A stretch of DNA of 5,415 nt from Allopontixanthobacter sp041552775 (GTDB lineage Bacteria > Pseudomonadota > Alphaproteobacteria > Sphingomonadales > Sphingomonadaceae), in NCBI GenBank assembly GCA_041552775.1, contig JBFEKH010000131.1, positions 1 through 5,415 on the forward strand, in the 5' to 3' direction. Shown here piece after piece: positions 4,265 to 5,415 of this stretch. Made by a program: the position numbers and the translations under genes. The notes beneath the pieces are model-generated. The model did not search any database. It worked only from the letters and a program-made list of their open reading frames with translations, and had not been told where the DNA came from. Position 1 is the first letter of the stretch. Every line of letters begins with the position of its first letter.

Positions 4265-5193
4265 TGGCCGTCGAGCGGGTCGCAATTATCGGGCTTGGTT
4301 TGCTAGGTGGTTCGGTGGGGCTGGCGGTCAGGGAATTCCTGCCGAAAATCAAAACTTCCGGCTTTGACCAGGATCCGGGCGTCCGCGTGCGGGCCGGGCT
4401 GCGCCATCTGGTGGACGAGGTTTGCGATAGCGCGGCCAAGGCGGTCGAGAACGCAGACCTGGTGATCTTCTGCGTACCTGTCGGGGCGATCCCCGATGCG
4501 GCAGCCGAGATCCGGGACAGCCTGCCCGCGCATGCGATTATCTCGGACGTCGGATCATCGAAACAGACCGTGGGTGAGGCGTTGCGCGCTGCCCTGCCCG
4601 ACCACACGATCATCCCTGCACATCCGGTGGCAGGCACCGAACGCAGCGGGCCGGATGCCGGTTTCGCGACCCTGTTCCAGCATCGCTGGTGCATCCTGAC
4701 ACCCGATGCCGATGCGCCGCCGCAGGCTTTGGTCGATCTGCAAAAATTCTGGGAGGGCATTGGCGCGCGGATTGAAATAATGGATGCCGCGCATCACGAT
4801 CTGGTGCTGGCTGTCACCAGCCATATCCCGCATCTGATCGCCTATACGATCGTAGGTACCGCGTCCGATCTGGAGGACGTAACACGCAGTGAAGTTATCA
4901 AATATTCAGCCGGCGGTTTTCGTGACTTCACTCGCATTGCCGCATCTGATCCGACCATGTGGCGCGATGTATTCCTGCACAACCGCGGCGCTGTGCTGGA
5001 GATGCTAGGGCGGTTCACCGAAGACCTAACCGCGATGCAGCGGGCCATCCGGTCGAGCGACGGCGATGCCTTGTTCGATCTGTTCAGCCGCACCCGCGAT
5101 ATTCGCAATTCGATCATCGAAATGGGGCAGGACGATGCCCGGCCCGACTTTGGCCGCGCCGATCATCTGGGCCAGAAGAACGAAAAGCCTTAG
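4264..5193 (+). CDS. tyrC: Cyclohexadienyl (prephenate/arogenate) dehydrogenase
   Basis: The 309-residue enzyme oxidatively decarboxylates prephenate and/or arogenate in tyrosine synthesis. A Rossmann motif IIGLGLLGGS at 8-17 binds the dinucleotide, and Asp35 in GFDQDP, at the end of the second strand, suggests NAD rather than NADP. HPVAGTERSG supplies the catalytic His120; TSHIPHLIAY (185-194) and GGFRDFTRIA (217-226) are the conserved substrate-site segments of the TyrA family. There is no fused chorismate mutase and no ACT domain, so feedback control by tyrosine through an ACT domain is not expected. The length is typical of stand-alone enzymes. The ATG at 4264 shares its A with the hisC stop and lacks an obvious Shine-Dalgarno site, consistent with re-initiation. 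The gene would also be named tyrA; tyrC follows the Zymomonas usage. Its stop codon overlaps that of the convergent plsC-like gene, and no terminator separates them. Confidence 0.93.
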   Translation: MAVERVAIIGLGLLGGSVGLAVREFLPKIKTSGFDQDPGVRVRAGLRHLVDEVCDSAAKAVENADLVIFCVPVGAIPDAAAEIRDSLPAHAIISDVGSSKQTVGEALRAALPDHTIIPAHPVAGTERSGPDAGFATLFQHRWCILTPDADAPPQALVDLQKFWEGIGARIEIMDAAHHDLVLAVTSHIPHLIAYTIVGTASDLEDVTRSEVIKYSAGGFRDFTRIAASDPTMWRDVFLHNRGAVLEMLGRFTEDLTAMQRAIRSSDGDALFDLFSRTRDIRNSIIEMGQDDARPDFGRADHLGQKNEKP

Positions 5194-5415
5194 TTCGGAA
5201 CTTCATTCAGGGCGGTGATCGCGGCAGTCACACGAGCCTCGATCTCGGCGCGTGGCAGGCCGGGCGGGATCATCTCGCCGACCCGGTAGGTGATCGTACC
5301 CGGACGTTTCCAGAACCGATGGTATAAAGGGCCGCTGTTCACCGCGACCGGGACCACTGGCAATCCGATCAATTTGTACAGCCCGGCGAAACCAGCCTGC
5401 AACTTGCCCGGTTCA
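5190..5415 (-). CDS. PlsC-like lysophospholipid acyltransferase, C-terminal part
   Basis: The visible 74 codons are the carboxyl end of a 1-acyl-glycerol-3-phosphate acyltransferase-type protein; the start and the catalytic HX4D and PEGT motifs lie beyond the right edge. The frame is open up to position 5415. Recognisable family features are the stretch PGKLQAGFAGLYKLIGLPVV just after where PEGT would be, then PVAVNSGPLYHRF, RPGTITYRVGEMIPPGL, and a terminal helix IEARVTAAITALNE. Such enzymes acylate lysophosphatidic acid at the inner membrane face to make phosphatidic acid. Sphingomonads often have several paralogues, so the exact substrate is not certain and no symbol is assigned. Transcription converges on tyrC: TTAG at 5190-5193 contains both stop codons. 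Confidence 0.85.
   Translation of the reverse strand, partial: EPGKLQAGFAGLYKLIGLPVVPVAVNSGPLYHRFWKRPGTITYRVGEMIPPGLPRAEIEARVTAAITALNEVPN

Overview
The window looks like chromosomal DNA from an alphaproteobacterium, most likely a sphingomonad (Sphingomonadales, for example the Erythrobacter/Novosphingobium/Sphingomonas group). This rests on the GC-rich sequence, the metX-metW pair, and a histidinol-phosphate-type aminotransferase fused in an operon to an NAD-type cyclohexadienyl dehydrogenase, the hisC-tyrC arrangement known from Zymomonas. The assignment is inferred from protein character and gene order; no database was searched.

Layout from left to right. (1) Positions 1-388, minus strand: the N-terminal 129 codons of an IS110-family (DEDD) transposase that runs off the left edge. 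Its left end carries a leader with nested inverted repeats that could mask the ribosome binding site. (2) Positions about 457-891: an accessory intergenic stretch. It contains a previously unlisted 34-codon minus-strand ORF with its own Shine-Dalgarno site, a strong hairpin just 3' of it, and two nearly identical 14-bp direct repeats upstream of it. (3) Positions 892-1296, plus strand: a small predicted lipoprotein of unknown function. (4) A 13-bp-stem hairpin at 1320-1350 between convergent genes. (5) Positions 1366-3071, minus strand: metW and metX overlapping by 4 nt, the methionine-branch acyltransferase and its methyltransferase-like partner. (6) A 95-bp divergent control region. (7) Positions 3167-5193, plus strand: hisC then tyrC, overlapping by 1 nt, for histidine and tyrosine/phenylalanine synthesis. 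(8) Positions 5190-5415, minus strand: the C-terminal part of a PlsC-like lysophospholipid acyltransferase, whose stop codon overlaps that of tyrC.

The right two thirds is ordinary amino-acid biosynthesis: two divergent operons feeding methionine and histidine/aromatic amino-acid pools from a shared promoter region. The less ordinary part is the left 900 bases. There, an IS110-family element, a family now known to be guided by a structured RNA, abuts a tiny possible gene with repeated upstream sites. I see no CRISPR array, tRNA, rRNA or recognisable defence system.
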